Source: Epinephelus fuscoguttatus (Eukaryota; Chordata; Actinopteri; Perciformes; Serranidae). Taken from it: a stretch of DNA of 64,000 bases. Under the pieces are notes generated by a model. That model was not told the DNA's origin. It ran no database searches and worked only from the letters and a program-made list of their open reading frames with translations. The translations under genes and the position numbers were made by a program. Location of the stretch: the NCBI RefSeq assembly GCF_011397635.1, contig NC_064761.1, positions 26,949,643 through 27,013,642 of the forward strand. Reading direction: 5' to 3'. Shown here in pieces: positions 62,438 to 64,000 of the stretch (within the stretch, counting starts at the first letter, position 1; each line of letters opens with the position of its first letter).

Positions 62438-62705
62438 TTGTTTACTTAAGGATGGCACTGACATTTTAGCCAACATGATGCCAGAATAAACATCAGGGCT
62501 TTCCTGACCATTGTAAGACTTGGATGCAAGACGTTACAACACTGAACAGGAAAAAAATGCTATCATTTCTGGTCACGCTGCTTCTGTCATCACGCCTGGT
62601 CTCTGTGTCTCTCTTTGAGTTTCACCGTGTATAATGCTCAGCTCCTCAATACACAAACACATATTGATTTAGGTTTGATTTGTTTAGAATATATACATAT
62701 ATATA

Positions 62706-64000
62706 CAGTACAGGCCAAAAGTTTGGACACACCTTCTCATTCAATGCGTTTTCTTTATTTTCTTGACTATTTACATTGTAGATTCTCACTGAAGGCATCA
62801 AAACTATGAATGAACACATGTGGAGTTATGTGAAATAACTGAAAACATGTTTTATATTCTAGTTTCTTCAAAATAGCCACCCTTTGCTCTGATTACTGCT
62901 TTGCACACTCTTGGCATTCTCTCCATGAGCTTCAAGAAGTAGTCACCTGAAATGGTTTCCACTTCACAGGTGTGCCTTATCAGGGTTAATTAGTGGAATT
63001 TCTTGCTTTATCAATGGGGTTGGGACCATCAGTTGTGTTGTGCAGAAGTCAGGTTAATACACTGCCAACAGCCCTATTGGACAACTGTTAAAATTCATAT
63101 TATGGCAAGAACCAAACAGCTAACTAAAGAAAAACGAGTGGCCATCATTACTTTAAGAAATGAAGGTCAGTCAGTCCGGAAAATTGCAAAAACTTTAAAT
63201 GTGTCCCCAAGCCGAGTCGAAAAAACCATCAAGCGCTATAACTAAACTGGCACACATGAGGACCGACCAGGAAAGGAAGACCAAGAGTCACCTCTGCTTC
63301 TGAGGATAAGTTCATCCGAGTCACCAGCCTCAGAAATCGCAAGTTAACAGCAGCTCAGATCAGAGACCAGATGAATGCCACACAGAGTTCTAGCAGCAGA
63401 CCCATCTCTAGAACAACTGTTAAGAGGAGACTGCGCGAATCAGGCCTTCATGGTCAAATAGCTGCTAGGAAACCACTGCTAAGGAGAGGCAACAAGCAGA
63501 AGAGATTTGTTTGGGCAAGAAACACAGGGAATGGACTTTAGACCAGTGGAAATCTGTGCTTTGGTCTGATGAGTCCAAATTTGAGATCTTTGGTTCCAAC
63601 CGCCGTGTCTTTGTGAGACGCAGAAAAGGTGAACGGATGGATTCCACATGCCTGTGTCCAACAGTCACGCATCGAGGAGGATGTGTGATGGTGTGCGGGA
63701 GTTTTGCTGGTGACACTGTTGGGGATTTATTCAAAATTGAAGGCACACTGAACCAGCATGGCTACCACAGCATCCTGCAGCGACATGCCATCCCATCCGG
63801 TTTGCGTTTAGTTGGACGATCATTTATTTTTCAACAGGACAATGACCCCAAACACACCTCCAGGCTGTGTAAGGGCTATTTGACCAAGAAGGAGAGTGAT
63901 GGAGTGCTGCGGCAGATGACCTGGCCTCCACAGTCACCGGACCTGAACCCAATCGAGATGGTTTGGGGTGAGCTGGACCGCAGAGTGAAGGCAAAGGGGC
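62706..64000 (+). mobile_element. Tc1/mariner transposon with decayed transposase, cut by window edge
   Basis: The left terminus CAGTACAGGCCAAAAGTTTG begins directly after a TA dinucleotide (62704-62705), as in Tc1 elements. A transposase starts at 63102 with MARTKQLTKEKRVAIITLRN and a helix-turn-helix (SVRKIAKTLNVSPSRVEKTI). An in-frame TAA follows at residue 48 and at least two frameshifts (near 63275 and 63520). The DD34E catalytic core is recognisable in pieces: a SDES region near 63570, QQDNDPKHTS near 63835 and SPDLNPIEMVW near 63940. The C-terminus and right terminus lie beyond 64000. The copy is presumably inactive. Confidence 0.88.

Noticed and set aside
61471-62705. Possible further upstream xpr1 exon
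   Set aside because: I searched for the expected membrane-segment coding on the minus strand and saw none with splice sites; the rest of the gene is presumed to lie beyond 64000.
63003-63245. 80-codon frame as a small DNA-binding protein gene
   Set aside because: From 63102 it is the N-terminal helix-turn-helix of a Tc1 transposase interrupted by a stop; the rest of the transposase follows in other frames.

Overview
The window is teleost fish nuclear DNA, most likely from a spiny-rayed fish. The evidence is four multi-exon genes with GT-AG introns whose exons translate to conserved vertebrate proteins, plus fish-type mobile elements (hAT-like nonautonomous elements, a Tc1 relic, LINE and SINE fragments) and CA/GT microsatellites. 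The species cannot be named from the sequence. Gene boundaries below were worked out by joining exons at GT-AG sites in phase and comparing the result with recalled human proteins; no search was run.

Layout. 1-3000 is intergenic: a homeodomain-site-rich stretch that may be a distal regulatory element, then old transposon copies. 4275-10202 (+) is fzr1 (APC/C activator Cdh1), complete, 494 codons. 11813-18724 (+) is haus5 (augmin subunit 5), complete, 660 codons, preceded by a promoter with three CCAAT boxes and a CDE/CHR-like site. 20109-40830 (+) is sin3b (Sin3 corepressor scaffold), complete, about 1289 codons, with an enlarged low-complexity linker. 42710-45820 is an AT-rich minisatellite split by a 2 kb decayed non-LTR retrotransposon carrying an endonuclease-like domain. 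46000-51567 is the tail-to-tail interval between sin3b and xpr1 and probably holds the xpr1 3' UTR. 51568-61470 (-) holds the last five coding exons of xpr1 (phosphate exporter); its SPX-encoding 5' exons lie outside the window. The right end is a MITE and a Tc1/mariner relic.

Function. fzr1 (mitotic exit and G1), haus5 (spindle microtubule nucleation) and sin3b (histone deacetylase scaffold for cell-cycle gene repression) are all cell-cycle-linked, but they are independently promoted eukaryotic genes, not an operon. xpr1 is unrelated (phosphate export). No bacterial-type system, CRISPR array, rRNA or tRNA gene was seen. The most unusual structures are the in-phase retroelement insertion in the minisatellite, three nonautonomous DNA transposons with perfect 8-bp target duplications, and two splice-site oddities (a tandem CAGCAG acceptor in fzr1 and a pair of abutting, phase-compatible mini-exons in haus5).
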